Notes: generated by a model from the sequence alone, not told the origin. Counted from the stretch's first letter, positions 16,751-25,132 are shown. The stretch is 35,455 bases of DNA from Methylobacter sp. (GCA_030653985.1 JAURYJ010000019.1:1-35455), one strand, 5' to 3'. Made by a program: numbers and translations.

Positions 16751-16911
16751 ATCAACCCCGTAAGTTAGGCTTTAAAACTTAGCGGCCATACACATCGCTT
16801 AAGCCTATTCAATTAAAAAAATACTTTTACCACAAAGACGCGAAGAGTATGAAGAAAAGCAAAAATAAAAACCTGCGTTTGCCGGATAATTACAAAATTT
16901 CGTGTGCTTCT
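16751..16911. other. intergenic region between lemA and hppA
   Basis: 161 bp, AT-rich, holding the lemA leader on the minus strand and the region downstream of hppA. I see no clear terminator hairpin or further gene. Confidence 0.4.
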
Positions 16912-18987
16912 TTAAAAATTAAGCCACCCCGAACCGAATGAAGTCGCAAAAACAAGACTGACTATGGTCATCAGCTTGATCAAGATATTTAAAGATGGGC
17001 CGCTGGTGTCTTTAAACGGATCGCCTACGGTGTCGCCCACCACCGCAGCTTTGTGAGAAGCGGAACCCTTGCCGCCGTATTGCCCTGTTTCAATCCATTT
17101 TTTCGCATTGTCCCAAGCGCCGCCCGCATTCGCCATCATCACCGCCAGCAAAAATCCGGACGACATCGTGCCGACCAGCATACCAGCCAGGGCTTCTTTA
17201 CCCAAAACATGCCCTACAACGATTGGCACAATAACCGCCAATGCGCCAGGCAAGATCATTTCACGCAAAGCGCTTTCAGTACTGATACCGACACAGGCCG
17301 CGTAATCCGGCTTTCCTGTGCCGTCCATCAAGCCCGGAATTTCACGAAACTGACGACGTACTTCAACAACAATCTCGTGAGCCGCTTTACCGACAGCCAG
17401 CATAGTCAGTGCGGAAAACAGATAAGGCATCATCGCGCCAATCAGTAACCCCGGCAGCACGGTAGGCCCCAAAATATTCAAATTGTCGATTTTTGCGGCG
17501 GTCACATAAGCGGCTAATAGCGCCAACGCCGTTAACACTGCCGAGCCGATCGCAAAACCTTTGCCGGTAGCGGCGGTGGTGTTACCCAAACTATCCAGCG
17601 CATCGGTACGCAGCCGCACGTCACTGGGCAGGTGACTCATTTCAGCAATGCCGCCCGCATTATCGGCAACCGGGCCGTAAGCATCGGTCGCCAGCGTTAC
17701 ACCCAAGGTGCTAAGCATGCCCACACCTGCCAAAGCGACCGCATAAAGACCGGCAGTCATGGTGCCGTCGGCCTTATGACCCAGCCATATACTCAATAAG
17801 ATAGCCGTCGCGACGATCAATACCGGAAATACGGTACTCATCATACCCACCGCCAAGCCTTGAATAATGGTAGTTGCAGCGCCTGTTTGTGTAGCATAAG
17901 CAATGCCTTGCGTGGGCTTTTCCGAGTAGGCCGTGTAATATTCAGTCACATAAGCAATGGCGTTACCTGCCACCAAACCGACCAGGATAACCAATCCATA
18001 ATTATAATTGACACCCGATATATATATAACAAGTAAAGAGAGCGCCAAAATGAGTACTGAAGCCCCCCAAACCGAACGACGCAACACTTTCAACAACTCA
18101 TCCAAACTGGGGGTTTTGGCGCCCTTTGTATTTTTTGCAGGTTTTAACTTTCTGCCGGTCACTCTATAAATACCGAACAAACTGGCAATGACGCCTACTG
18201 CAGCAACCAGAAAAGGCAGTCCGATAAAAGCCGGAGAATTTACACCCAACGCCGCACCCAGAGTAGCCGCAGCAATAATTGAACCCGTATAACTTTCAAA
18301 CAAGTCGGCACCCATGCCGGCAACGTCACCGACATTATCGCCGACATTATCGGCAATGACGGCGGGATTGCGCGGATCGTCTTCGGGAATGCCTTGCTCG
18401 ACCTTACCCACCAAATCTGCACCCACATCGGCGGCTTTGGTGTAAATGCCGCCGCCGACCCTGGCAAACAGCGCAATACTGCTGGCACCGAAACCAAAAC
18501 CGGTAATATAGGTCAATTGATTCGGATTGCCGTTAAATATCAAAAACAGAACCGTCATGCCGATCAAACTAAAACTGACCACCGCCATGCCCATAATCGA
18601 GCCGCTGCCAAAGGCAACGCGCAAGCCTTCATGCAGGCTTCGACTGGCCGCCGCTGCGGTTCGGACGTTGGCGCGAACCGCCACATACATACCCAAGTAG
18701 CCCGCGCTTGCCGATGCAATCGCACCGACCACAAAACAAAGCGCAGTCTGCCAATGTAAAAACGAAGCAATAACCGTAGCGACAATCGCAACAAAAATCG
18801 CTATAACCCGATATTCTCGCGACAAAAAAGCCGCCGATCCTTCTTGAATAGCCTTGGCGATGGCTTGCATGGTTTCATTACCCGGGTCATAGGCAAGAAC
18901 GCGTCGCAACTCCCGAATCACGAATAAGCTCCCGACTAAGCCCATCAATAATGCGATCAGAACTGATTCAGATGTTGTAAACATCAT
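16912..18987 (-). CDS. hppA: membrane-bound ion-translocating pyrophosphatase
   Basis: Predicted 691 aa, about 16 transmembrane helices. It hydrolyses PPi to pump H+ (or Na+) across the cytoplasmic membrane. Conserved motifs: [54 protein letters not shown], and near the end [27 protein letters not shown]. The K+-site motif reads [10 protein letters not shown] rather than GNTTKA, which marks the K+-dependent subfamily; whether it pumps H+ or Na+ cannot be decided by eye. The SD sequence AGAGGAGAGGAAGCT precedes the ATG. It would recycle PPi from biosynthesis into ion-motive force. Confidence 0.95.
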   Translation of the reverse strand: MMFTTSESVLIALLMGLVGSLFVIRELRRVLAYDPGNETMQAIAKAIQEGSAAFLSREYRVIAIFVAIVATVIASFLHWQTALCFVVGAIASASAGYLGMYVAVRANVRTAAAASRSLHEGLRVAFGSGSIMGMAVVSFSLIGMTVLFLIFNGNPNQLTYITGFGFGASSIALFARVGGGIYTKAADVGADLVGKVEQGIPEDDPRNPAVIADNVGDNVGDVAGMGADLFESYTGSIIAAATLGAALGVNSPAFIGLPFLVAAVGVIASLFGIYRVTGRKLKPAKNTKGAKTPSLDELLKVLRRSVWGASVLILALSLLVIYISGVNYNYGLVILVGLVAGNAIAYVTEYYTAYSEKPTQGIAYATQTGAATTIIQGLAVGMMSTVFPVLIVATAILLSIWLGHKADGTMTAGLYAVALAGVGMLSTLGVTLATDAYGPVADNAGGIAEMSHLPSDVRLRTDALDSLGNTTAATGKGFAIGSAVLTALALLAAYVTAAKIDNLNILGPTVLPGLLIGAMMPYLFSALTMLAVGKAAHEIVVEVRRQFREIPGLMDGTGKPDYAACVGISTESALREMILPGALAVIVPIVVGHVLGKEALAGMLVGTMSSGFLLAVMMANAGGAWDNAKKWIETGQYGGKGSASHKAAVVGDTVGDPFKDTSGPSLNILIKLMTIVSLVFATSFGSGWLNF

Positions 18988-19009
18988 AGCTTCCTCTCCT
19001 CTTTGGTTG

Positions 19010-19036
19010 GCTTGGTTAAACCAAGCGCTGTTTTTT
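19010..19036. promoter_or_regulatory. hairpin with T-run upstream of hppA
   Basis: GCTTGG (19010-19015) pairs with CCAAGC (19021-19026), followed on the plus strand by CGCTG and seven Ts. Read on the plus strand it looks like a terminator, but no plus-strand gene ends here. On the minus strand it lies in the hppA leader just before the ribosome-binding site. Confidence 0.4.
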
Positions 19037-19093
19037 TATTATTGATTTAGCTGTCACACAAATATGCACAGCCATGACCATTAGAAGCGGCAT

Positions 19094-19573
19094 TTACGCA
19101 AGACGCAACTGTTTAAGTGTGGCACAAGCTTCACCGCCAATAATGTCAGGAATTATTCTTAATTCCAGCGCCTTTAATTGATTAAGCCCAACCTCATAAT
19201 GTTCAATTTCGCAGGTGGTATTTGGCGGACTAAAGTGATATTGCTGCCGCAAAACCTCACGGTAAGTATCTTCATTGTCCATCAACCAAAGCAGCACAAA
19301 TTCTTGAGTGCGCGACTGTTGCCGTTCCTCGAACATAAGAACAATATGCTCGATAGTCCGGGGTTGATCGAAAATAAGACGAATGACTTGCTCGCCGGAA
19401 ATTGCCGCCTGCCATCCTGATACCGAATTCTCCATCAATAACAAGGCCGACTCGACAGGATGCTCCAGACACTCAGAGGTAAACTCTACCTGAGCAAGAT
19501 GCTCCAGATCCAGAAAATCCAGATCGGAAGATGGGCTGTTTTTACCGGCCTGATTGATTATTGTTTTTCGCAT
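19094..19573 (-). CDS. conserved hypothetical protein with XRCC1-N/discoidin-like fold
   Basis: Predicted 159 aa with the SD sequence AGGTGAGC before the ATG. The central part (HPVESALLL, GWQAAISGEQVIRLIFDQPRTIEHIVLMFEE, RTQEFVLLW, VLRQQYHFSPPNTTCEIEHYEVGLNQLKALELRIIPDIIGGEACATLKQLRLA) follows the pattern of a small galactose-binding-like beta-sandwich family often labelled carbohydrate-binding protein in proteobacterial genomes. No signal peptide, so it should be cytoplasmic. Its ligand is unknown. It is a single-gene unit behind hppA. Confidence 0.7.
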   Translation of the reverse strand: MRKTIINQAGKNSPSSDLDFLDLEHLAQVEFTSECLEHPVESALLLMENSVSGWQAAISGEQVIRLIFDQPRTIEHIVLMFEERQQSRTQEFVLLWLMDNEDTYREVLRQQYHFSPPNTTCEIEHYEVGLNQLKALELRIIPDIIGGEACATLKQLRLA

Positions 19574-19611
19574 ATTTGCTCACCTGTTGCAGTGTGTAGT
19601 ACCTACTGGCA

Positions 19612-19721
19612 CTAGTACTCAGTCAACTTTATTCTGACGGTTAAGCAACTGGATGTGGAGGCGGCTTTAGCCGCCCCCACAGTTACAGGAACCCGTCATT
19701 TCTAAGTTGACTAAGTACTAG
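19612..19721. mobile_element. 110-bp MITE-like palindromic element
   Basis: The ends are inverted: CTAGTACTCAGTCAACTT at the left and AAGTTGACTAAGTACTAG at the right, one mismatch in 18, with TGACGG / CCGTCA repeated a few bases further in. An inner palindrome (GGAGGCGGCTTTAGCCGCC region, 19661-19681) fills the centre. ACTA occurs at both borders (19611-19614, 19717-19720) and may be part of the ends or a short target duplication. No coding capacity. Confidence 0.75.
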
Positions 19722-19756
19722 CCTATATCAAGAAACAGTTTGACATCATCCCTGAC

Positions 19757-19884
19757 CTAAAGAATGGGAACTCCTACCGCTAGACACTTATGCCCAAGCG
19801 CGAGAATGTTCTTTGCCGCATGAATATCTCTATCATGCGTTGCGCGACACTCAGCACACGTCCATTCTCTTATTCCAAGTCCAA
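19757..19884 (-). pseudogene. 3' remnant of an IS200/IS605 TnpB gene
   Basis: The minus-strand frame reads GLGIREWTCAECRATHDRD, then IHAAKNILALGHKCLAVGVPIL and a TAG. This is the TnpB C-terminus: the second CxxC of the zinc ribbon and the DRDxxAAxNI block with the last RuvC aspartate. Everything upstream is cut off at 19884 where the IS256-type element begins, so about 42 codons remain of a protein normally near 370-400 aa. Any guide-RNA segment at the 3' end (left of 19757) cannot be judged. Confidence 0.88.
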
Positions 19885-21207
19885 GGGTGTAAAAAAATCT
19901 GTGTAAACTGCCTCTAATTAAAATCAGGCATCCTGTCCTGGTACATAATCATAAACTGATTTATGGCTGGCTTCCAATCGCGCAAAGGCATAGACCATTT
20001 TTTTGCCGCATGCTCAATAGCCAGATAAACGACCTTCATTGCCGCTTGATCATGGGGAAATGTTTTCCTGGCGTTGGTCGTTTTTCTAATCACGCTATTC
20101 ACCGATTCAATCGCATTAGTGGTATAGATGATTTTCCTGATTTCATTGGGGTAATCAAAGAAAGCAATCAGGTTAGGCCAATGATTACGCCAGGATTGGC
20201 TGATGGATGGATATTGGCTATCCCAGGTCCTCGCAAAGGCTTCGAGTTCCATTTCTGCTTCTTCAACCGTGATCGATTGGTAGATTTTCTTGAGATCGGC
20301 GGCAATCAGTTTTCGCTCTTTCCAGGAAACAAAGCGTAATGAGTTCCGTACCATGTGCACAATACAGAGCTGTACTTGCGTTTTAGGAAAGACAGCGCCG
20401 ATAGCATCAGGAAAGCCGGTCAAGCCATCCACACAGGCAACAAAAACATCCTTGATGCCTCGATTCTTAAGCTCCGTCAGCACCGAAAGCCAAAAATTTA
20501 GCGCCTTCGTTTTCGGACAGCCACAGCCCTAGCAGCTCCTTCTGGCCTGCCATATTAACACCTAGCGCCACATAAACCGCCTTGTTAATGACGCGCTTAT
20601 CGTGCTTGATTTTTACCACGATACAATCCAGATAGATAATGGGATAGACCTCATCAAGCGGCCTGGATTGCCATTCGATGATTTTCTCCATAACCGATTC
20701 AGTGATGGTTGAAACCTGTGCTGCTGAAATGGTCGTACCGTACATTTCTTCAAAGGTATCAACAATATTCCGTGTCGTCATGCCTTTAGCATATAAGGTT
20801 AGAATCTTGTCGTCGAAATGCGTTAACCGTGTTTGATTTTTACGCACAAACTGAGGCTCAAAGGTGCCGTTGCGGTCTCGGGGTGTTTCAATTTCAAGTA
20901 CGCCGTGGTCGCCTTTAAGTGATTTGCTACCATAGCCATTCCGACTGTTACCGGAATGATGACCGGCCGGTGAATGCCTGGGGTAGCCCAGATGAGCTTC
21001 CATTTCGGCATTAAGCGAGGCTTCTACAGTGATTTTGAGTAGCTCTCTGGTTAATGATGATAGATCCGCCTCCGACTTAATGCCTCGGGCCAAATCCTGA
21101 ATCGCTGAAACTAAAACTGGGGCGTTAATGATGCTGCTCATTTTCATTCCTCGTGAAGGAATTCTACTACACTGAAAATAAGCAGTTACACGAAATTATT
21201 TACACCC
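19885..21207 (-). mobile_element. IS256-family insertion sequence
   Basis: Ends are imperfect inverted repeats: GGGTGTAAAAAAATCTGTG at the left end and, as reverse complement, GGGTGTAAATAATTTCGTG at the right end, both followed by TAA(A)CTGC. Length 1323 bp, normal for IS256 elements. It encodes one transposase on the minus strand, broken by a frameshift. The flanking bases (AGTCCAA on the left, TCGCCAT on the right) show no 8-9 bp target duplication. Confidence 0.88.
19914..21147 (-). pseudogene. IS256-family transposase, frameshifted
   Basis: Two adjoining frames make up one mutator-type transposase: 21147-20467 (226 aa, from MKMSSIINAPVLVSAI) and 20483-19914 (ends MYQDRMPDFN). The span is 1234 bases, one more than a multiple of three. 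The break is at a run of five Ts (GCTAAATTTTTGGCTT); with four Ts it would read AKFWLSVLTELKNRG, the family sequence. All three DDE positions remain: D in IYLDCIVVK, D in CVDGLTGFPDAI, E in NAIESVNSVIRKT. So it is a recent single-base inactivation, or an assembly error. Confidence 0.88.
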
Positions 21208-21620
21208 TCGCCATCCGGCACCTGGTATTGAGCCAGACGATAGCAGGTGTTGAAGGTTTTAAACACAATGTCCTGAATGACGACTTCCCGATAACCCTTA
21301 AACGTTGAACCTTTCGGTATTTTGTCGGGTTGGATGTCGACCGTGGCATCTATCTTAATGTGCTCAGTTTTACTGCGTTTAGGCCCTTTTTTCTTTTTTG
21401 AAGCGTCGCGGTTATCGCCATCACCCTCCTCGGCAGAATCCTTATCCATCTTGCTGGGTTTGATTTTGGGTTTAGTGGTTTCGCCCTTGAGCTTGAGTAT
21501 TTCCTGCTCCAGTCTGTCGATCTGCTTTTGCTGCCACGCAAGCAATTCCAGCAACACATCAACTAGCGGTGTCCGATCTTCGTTGCTGATTTTTGATAGT
21601 TGCGGCTTGAGTGAATTCAT
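21208..21620 (-). pseudogene. N-terminal fragment of an IS66-like transposase
   Basis: About 137 residues remain before the sequence passes into the IS256-type end. The start MNSLKPQLSKISNEDRTPLVDVLLELLAWQQKQIDRLEQEILKLKG is a leucine-zipper region, followed by the PKIKPS motif, an acidic/Lys-rich linker and SKTEHIKIDATVDIQPDKIPKGSTFKGYREVVIQDI, as in IS66-related transposases with an N-terminal coiled coil. The rest is not found on the other side of the IS256 element, where a TnpB fragment lies instead. Confidence 0.7.
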
Positions 21621-21872
21621 GAGGCCATTTTAACCTGATTTTTCAAATGTTACCTGTGACTAATGAGAGTTACGCTCTTTGGTAATACAATCATCCATGC
21701 TTATGCCACCTCGACTTTCATGGCGCAGCTTAATGCAGTACCAACCCAAAAGAACAGCGTCGTCGTTCAGCTGTGTGCCTGTGACATATCATGGCTAATA
21801 AAGTTGATTCATGCGTTATTCAGCAATCACCGGTTATTCTTTGCTATCATTATTTACATAAGGGATACGGTA
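21621..21872. other. intergenic region before the small lipoprotein gene
   Basis: 252 bp with no supported gene. The plus frame is open from 21663 into the lipoprotein gene, but that upstream part has no ribosome-binding site or recognisable sequence. An AT-rich stretch at 21835-21865 may hold the lipoprotein promoter. Confidence 0.4.
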
Positions 21873-22052
21873 ATGGCATTAATAACAAGAAGGATTATGC
21901 TCTGCGGGCTGATACTATTAGTCAGCGCCTGCGTATATCCACATCATTTTTATGGCGGAGGTCACGGTGATGGCGGCCATGGCAATCACTATCGCGATGG
22001 CGGTGGCGATAGACATCGCGGCAATGGCCATCGTGAACGAAGGCATCATTAA
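21873..22052 (+). CDS. small Gly/His-rich lipoprotein
   Basis: Predicted 59 aa from the ATG at 21873, preceded by AAGGGATACGGTA. MALITRRIMLCGLILLVSACVY is a lipoprotein signal peptide with lipobox LVSAC. The short mature part is a Gly/His/Arg repeat-like tail (HGDGGHGNHYRDGGGDRHRGNGHRERRHH). The histidines could bind metal, but that is a guess from composition. It is transcribed away from the transposon remnants and ends before a bidirectional terminator. Confidence 0.65.
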   Translation: MALITRRIMLCGLILLVSACVYPHHFYGGGHGDGGHGNHYRDGGGDRHRGNGHRERRHH

Positions 22053-22111
22053 GCCAATACCACAACTCCCTACTGCAGAGTTGCTAATGCATCCCTCAAA
22101 AATCGACAGAC

Positions 22112-22166
22112 ATAAAAAAACCGGCAGTCCTTTTGGGGAATCTGCCGGTTCTTAGGATTTTTTGGA
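22112..22166. terminator. bidirectional terminator between lipoprotein and csp genes
   Basis: AACCGGCAG (22119-22127) pairs with CTGCCGGTT (22142-22150), with further pairing of TCC/GGA inside. It is flanked by seven As on the left (22114-22120) and a T-rich stretch ending TTTTTT on the right, so it can terminate both the plus-strand lipoprotein gene and the minus-strand csp gene. Confidence 0.8.
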
Positions 22167-22223
22167 GGCAAGAAAAATTCTCCCGCCTCCCGCCCGCACG
22201 TTGTTGCAGCGGGCGCTTCGTAC

Positions 22224-22436
22224 TTAGATGACCGTTACGTTTTCAGCTTGCGGGCCTTTTTGGCCTTGGGCTACGCTGAACTGTACTTTTTGGCCTTCAT
22301 CCAGCGATTTGTAGCCGCCGGAGTTATTGATTTGTTGAAAATGTACGAATACATCGGGGCCTGATGCTTGCTCGATAAAGCCAAAGCCTTTATCTGAATT
22401 AAACCATTTAACGATGCCAGTAGTTATTGTAGACAT
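22224..22436 (-). CDS. cold-shock family protein (CspA-like)
   Basis: Predicted 70 aa from [21 protein letters not shown]; the open frame continues 59 codons upstream but that is leader. CSD proteins bind single-stranded RNA/DNA through RNP1 (KGFGFI) and RNP2 (VFVHF), both present, and act as RNA chaperones. A Shine-Dalgarno AGGA precedes the ATG. A consensus promoter lies about 150 bases upstream, so the mRNA has a long leader like cspA of E. coli, where the leader controls cold-induced translation. Confidence 0.96.
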   Translation of the reverse strand: MSTITTGIVKWFNSDKGFGFIEQASGPDVFVHFQQINNSGGYKSLDEGQKVQFSVAQGQKGPQAENVTVI

Positions 22437-22592
22437 AAAGAGTCCTGTAAAAATTTGAGTATATAAAGCCTTAAAAAAAGGCGGATTGAGCCGGTAAATT
22501 TGGAAATTACAAAATGAAAAACAGGACGAAGAACTACAGAAGATACATCGAAATGGTAAGCAGAGGGTAAATCTTATTTCTAAGCTAGAATA

Positions 22593-22622
22593 ATTATAAG
22601 CCTTTGATCTCAATTATGTCAA
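22593..22622 (-). promoter_or_regulatory. consensus sigma-70 promoter of the csp gene
   Basis: On the minus strand TTGACA (22622-22617) and TATAAT (22598-22593) both match consensus, 18 bases apart. The start point would be near 22586, giving a leader of about 150 nt (22437-22586). Confidence 0.8.
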
Positions 22623-22917
22623 AGTATATTTTCCTATAGCCTTAGCACCTATCAGTTTCTCGTGACCCCAAAAAATACCGGTAGAGGTAAGTTATTAGGC
22701 GGTGTAATCCACGTTTAAACAAGGAAACCAAGCTTGCAGTAGAGTTTTTTAAAACCCCAATATTCAGAACTGGTCTACTATCGTGTTTTTTCAAGTGACG
22801 CGGTAGGATTCAGTACTAAAGTGAACCTCCATTGCCCAGACAATATTTTATCAAGATTAAAAAGGTATCGATTCCGATATAGGAGATTGGCCCCACCTCT
22901 TTCGAGCTATACAAAAC
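22623..22917. other. intergenic region, no gene seen
   Basis: About 295 bp between the csp promoter and the terminator of the Thr-rich lipoprotein gene. I find no open frame with a start signal, no repeat and no RNA structure I can name. Confidence 0.4.
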
Positions 22918-22947
22918 CCGGCTCCCAATCAAGCAATTAAGAACCGG
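22913..22947 (-). terminator. terminator of the Thr-rich lipoprotein gene
   Basis: On the minus strand CCGGTTC (22947-22941) pairs with GAGCCGG (22924-22918), one G-U pair, and is followed by GTTTTG. It begins 11 bases after the stop codon. Confidence 0.55.
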
Positions 22948-22958
22948 AAAATCTTATA

Positions 22959-23147
22959 TTATTTGTCTTTTGTATCAGTTGTAGTGGTAGAGGTCGACTC
23001 TTTAATTGTAATTGGTTCTTCAGCCGGAGCCGGAGCTGGTGTTGTAACGCTTTTGGTGGTGGTAGAGGTGGTTTCTGTTTCTTTGCTACAGCCAGCCAAT
23101 AGCGCCAATGCCACTAAACCGGCAGCAATAATTTCTTTAGTTTTCAT
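22959..23147 (-). CDS. small Thr-rich lipoprotein
   Basis: Predicted 62 aa with AGGATCATACT before the ATG. MKTKEIIAAGLVALALLAGCSK is a clear lipoprotein signal with lipobox LLAGC. The mature part is low complexity: Thr, Ser, Lys and an AlaPro stretch (TTPAPAPAEEP). No known domain. It resembles small envelope lipoproteins induced under stress, but this is inferred only from its neighbours. Confidence 0.75.
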   Translation of the reverse strand: MKTKEIIAAGLVALALLAGCSKETETTSTTTKSVTTPAPAPAEEPITIKESTSTTTTDTKDK

Positions 23148-23456
23148 AGTATGATCCTATTATAAGTTTTATTAGACGATTTATTTATCCGAGGCTGCAA
23201 GTAAACACTAATAAAAGTATTATAAATCAAACATTTAAATTTTATTTTATTTATTAATAGATAACTTGTCACTTTCCAATAAGCAAACGATATTATAAGG
23301 TATTTTAAGATTTATGGATTTTGAACTTACGTCCCATTTTGATGATAATGTAGCTTTCAGCAATAGGTCAATTGTTCAATATGATGCATAACAAAACGCC
23401 TCTGCAATGATTACCTGATTATGTACAATTCGGCCGTGTAGGATCTCATCTGACGA
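23148..23456. other. AT-rich intergenic region
   Basis: 309 bp upstream of the Thr-rich lipoprotein gene. A TATAAT occurs on the minus strand near 23220 but without a convincing -35 partner. No gene or repeat is recognised. Confidence 0.4.
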
Positions 23457-23495
23457 ACGAGGCGCGTCATTTATAAAAAACGCGCCTCGTTTTAA
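23457..23495. terminator. terminator after the YflT-like gene
   Basis: ACGAGGCGCG (23457-23466) pairs perfectly with CGCGCCTCGT (23481-23490); 14-base loop. It starts right after the stop of the minus-strand gene. The T-run (TTTT, 23490-23493) is on the plus-strand side, so efficiency for the minus strand is uncertain. Confidence 0.65.
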
Positions 23496-24011
23496 TTAAA
23501 CAGACGCTTCTCCAGTCGAGGAAATATCCTCTGCCTGAGCATTTTTGAAAATTTCTTTTGCCTGATCACGCTCTTCGCTGCTATCCGTATGTACAGAAAT
23601 CAAGGCACTTCCTCCCTCAATTTTTCCTTCATAGCGCTTGGCTTCATACTCCGGAATACCTAATCCAATTAAGGCTCCAGCCAAACCTCCAGAGGCGGCG
23701 CCTACTGCCGCACCACTTAATGCACCCATAATGGGCCCTGCGGCGATTAACGGACCGACGCCTGGAATAGCCAGCGCGCCAATTCCGGCTAATAATCCGA
23801 CCACGGCGCCAGTACCTAAACCCACTGTCCCACCGATAGCCGCACCTTCCGGCGCTTTGGTGTGCTTCTCATAAGCAAAATCCTTGGTCGTGGTTTTGTC
23901 AGGAAATAGCACGGATATATCATCCGTTAAAAAACCGGCTGTTTTCAGGTTATTAACAATGTTCTCTGTCTGCTCGAGATTTTTGGCGATACAAAAAACT
24001 GCTTTCTTCAT
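23496..24011 (-). CDS. YflT/GSP17M-like stress protein with glycine-zipper region
   Basis: Predicted 171 aa. The N-terminal 45 residues (KKAVFCIAKNLEQTENIVNNLKTAGFLTDDISVLFPD) match the general-stress-protein 17M/YflT fold. The middle (about 55-118) is a very Gly/Ala-rich hydrophobic stretch (AAIGGTVGLGTGAVVGLLAGIGALAIPGVGPLIAAGP) that could insert in the membrane as helical hairpins. The C-terminal part (ALISVHTDSSEERDQAKEIFKNAQAEDISSTGEASV) resembles the C-terminus of the same family. It is transcribed in the same direction as BON and CsbD genes upstream. Confidence 0.78.
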   Translation of the reverse strand: MKKAVFCIAKNLEQTENIVNNLKTAGFLTDDISVLFPDKTTTKDFAYEKHTKAPEGAAIGGTVGLGTGAVVGLLAGIGALAIPGVGPLIAAGPIMGALSGAAVGAASGGLAGALIGLGIPEYEAKRYEGKIEGGSALISVHTDSSEERDQAKEIFKNAQAEDISSTGEASV

Positions 24012-24028
24012 GTGATTCTCCTAAACCT

Positions 24029-24436
24029 TTAAGGTGCTTTATTTTCAAGTTGATTATCTACCTGCACTACATCGCGCATTTTTTCGGCGATTTTTTGCAG
24101 TTTCTTGCTTTCAGCTCCACTTGCAACAGGCCCACGTAAAGTCACTACGCCATTACGCGTGATGATTTTTACATTCTGTGCATTGACTGATAAGGATTTA
24201 TCCCTAACCACGGCTTGACGTATCTTAGCTGTGATTTCAATATCCTTTTTGGTTTCCTTTTGGTCTTCTGGAGTTAAGGTAGCGTTGTCCTTGTCGCGAA
24301 CATTAAGCTCGGTATTTTCCAATGCTGAGTCAGCGGTTAAATAAATAGCAGTATTTTGCTCAGCCCGAACAACGCCTGCCATCAGTAGTAAACCGCTTGT
24401 TAATGCAAACATAACTAACAATAATCGTGTAAACAT
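24029..24436 (-). CDS. exported BON-domain protein
   Basis: Predicted 135 aa. An N-terminal signal peptide (about 1-25, LLLVMFALTSGLLLMAGVVRAE) is followed by a variable linker and one BON domain (about 66-133): DIEITAKIRQAVVRDKSLSVNAQNVKIITRNGVVTLRGPVASGAESKKLQKIAEKM, ending VVQVDNQLEN. BON domains are found in OsmY-like periplasmic proteins linked to osmotic and envelope stress and probably bind membranes. It lies 17 bases before the YflT-like gene, likely in one transcript. Confidence 0.88.
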   Translation of the reverse strand: MFTRLLLVMFALTSGLLLMAGVVRAEQNTAIYLTADSALENTELNVRDKDNATLTPEDQKETKKDIEITAKIRQAVVRDKSLSVNAQNVKIITRNGVVTLRGPVASGAESKKLQKIAEKMRDVVQVDNQLENKAP

Positions 24437-24573
24437 AATAATACCCTTAATAGTAAGTATTTATTTTTAATAAAAATTCAACTACATCCACGTCGAACCG
24501 AAGCTGAAAGCCCTTTATTACAAGGCTTTCCGATGATTAAAAGCCTCTATGGTTTCGCCGACACAGGCGCATT

Positions 24574-24852
24574 TTAGTTGCCCTTCTTAATATCCTGCTT
24601 GAGATCACCATAGCCCTTCTGGATCTTGCCAATATTCTTTTGGACATTGCCTTCTACCTGCATTTTTTTGTCGTCCAATATCACGCCGGTCGCTTCCTTT
24701 ACTTTACCTGTGGCTTCATCGACCCGGCCTTCTACTTGATCTTTGTTTATAGGTGCGGCGTCCTGACTTTCTGCGGCATAAACGCTAAACGAGCAGAATG
24801 TTAAAATGATGATCGCCCCTAAACCAGTGAGTTTTACGTTAGTCAATTTCAT
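24574..24852 (-). CDS. exported CsbD-like protein
   Basis: Predicted 92 aa. Residues 1-27 form a signal peptide with a VYAAE cleavage region. The rest is a CsbD-like helical repeat: NKDQVEGRVDEATGKVKEATGVILDDKKMQVEGNVQKNIGKIQKGYGDLKQDIKK. Most CsbD proteins are cytoplasmic, so the signal peptide is notable. CsbD is sigma-B dependent in Bacillus; its role is unknown. A second, cytoplasmic CsbD protein is encoded 79 bases upstream. Confidence 0.85.
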   Translation of the reverse strand: MKLTNVKLTGLGAIIILTFCSFSVYAAESQDAAPINKDQVEGRVDEATGKVKEATGVILDDKKMQVEGNVQKNIGKIQKGYGDLKQDIKKGN

Positions 24853-24931
24853 ATTTATTTCCTGTAAAAAATATTTGTGAGTATCTTATTGCCGTCGTAC
24901 AGTGCCGCTCGTTTTATGTGTAAAACAATCA

Positions 24932-25132
24932 TCAACGTTGAGTCTTCTCCCAGTCCTTGACCTGCTTTTCGGCTTCCTCTTTTACGATCCCATATTTCTC
25001 TTGGACCTTGCCAACGAGAATATCGCGTTTTCCTGCGATTTGATCGAGTTCATCATCGGTCAAATCACCCCATTGCTCTTTGACCTTACCCGTGAATTGT
25101 TTCCAGTTACCCGCTACTTGATCCCAGTTCAT
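24932..25132 (-). CDS. CsbD family stress protein
   Basis: Predicted 66 aa, a single CsbD domain: MNWDQVAGNWKQFTGKVKEQWGDLTDDELDQIAGKRDILVGKVQEKYGIVKEEAEKQVKDWEKTQR, with the conserved NWxQxxGxWKQxxGxxKxxWGxLTDDxL core. No signal peptide, so cytoplasmic. Strong SD AGAGGGGAATAGAC before the ATG. First gene of a leftward run of stress-type genes. Confidence 0.93.
   Translation of the reverse strand: MNWDQVAGNWKQFTGKVKEQWGDLTDDELDQIAGKRDILVGKVQEKYGIVKEEAEKQVKDWEKTQR

Noticed and set aside
20467..20483. Programmed frameshift in the IS256 transposase
   Set aside because: The frames need a +1 shift and no standard slippery heptamer is in register; IS256 elements normally encode transposase in one frame, so a mutation is simpler.
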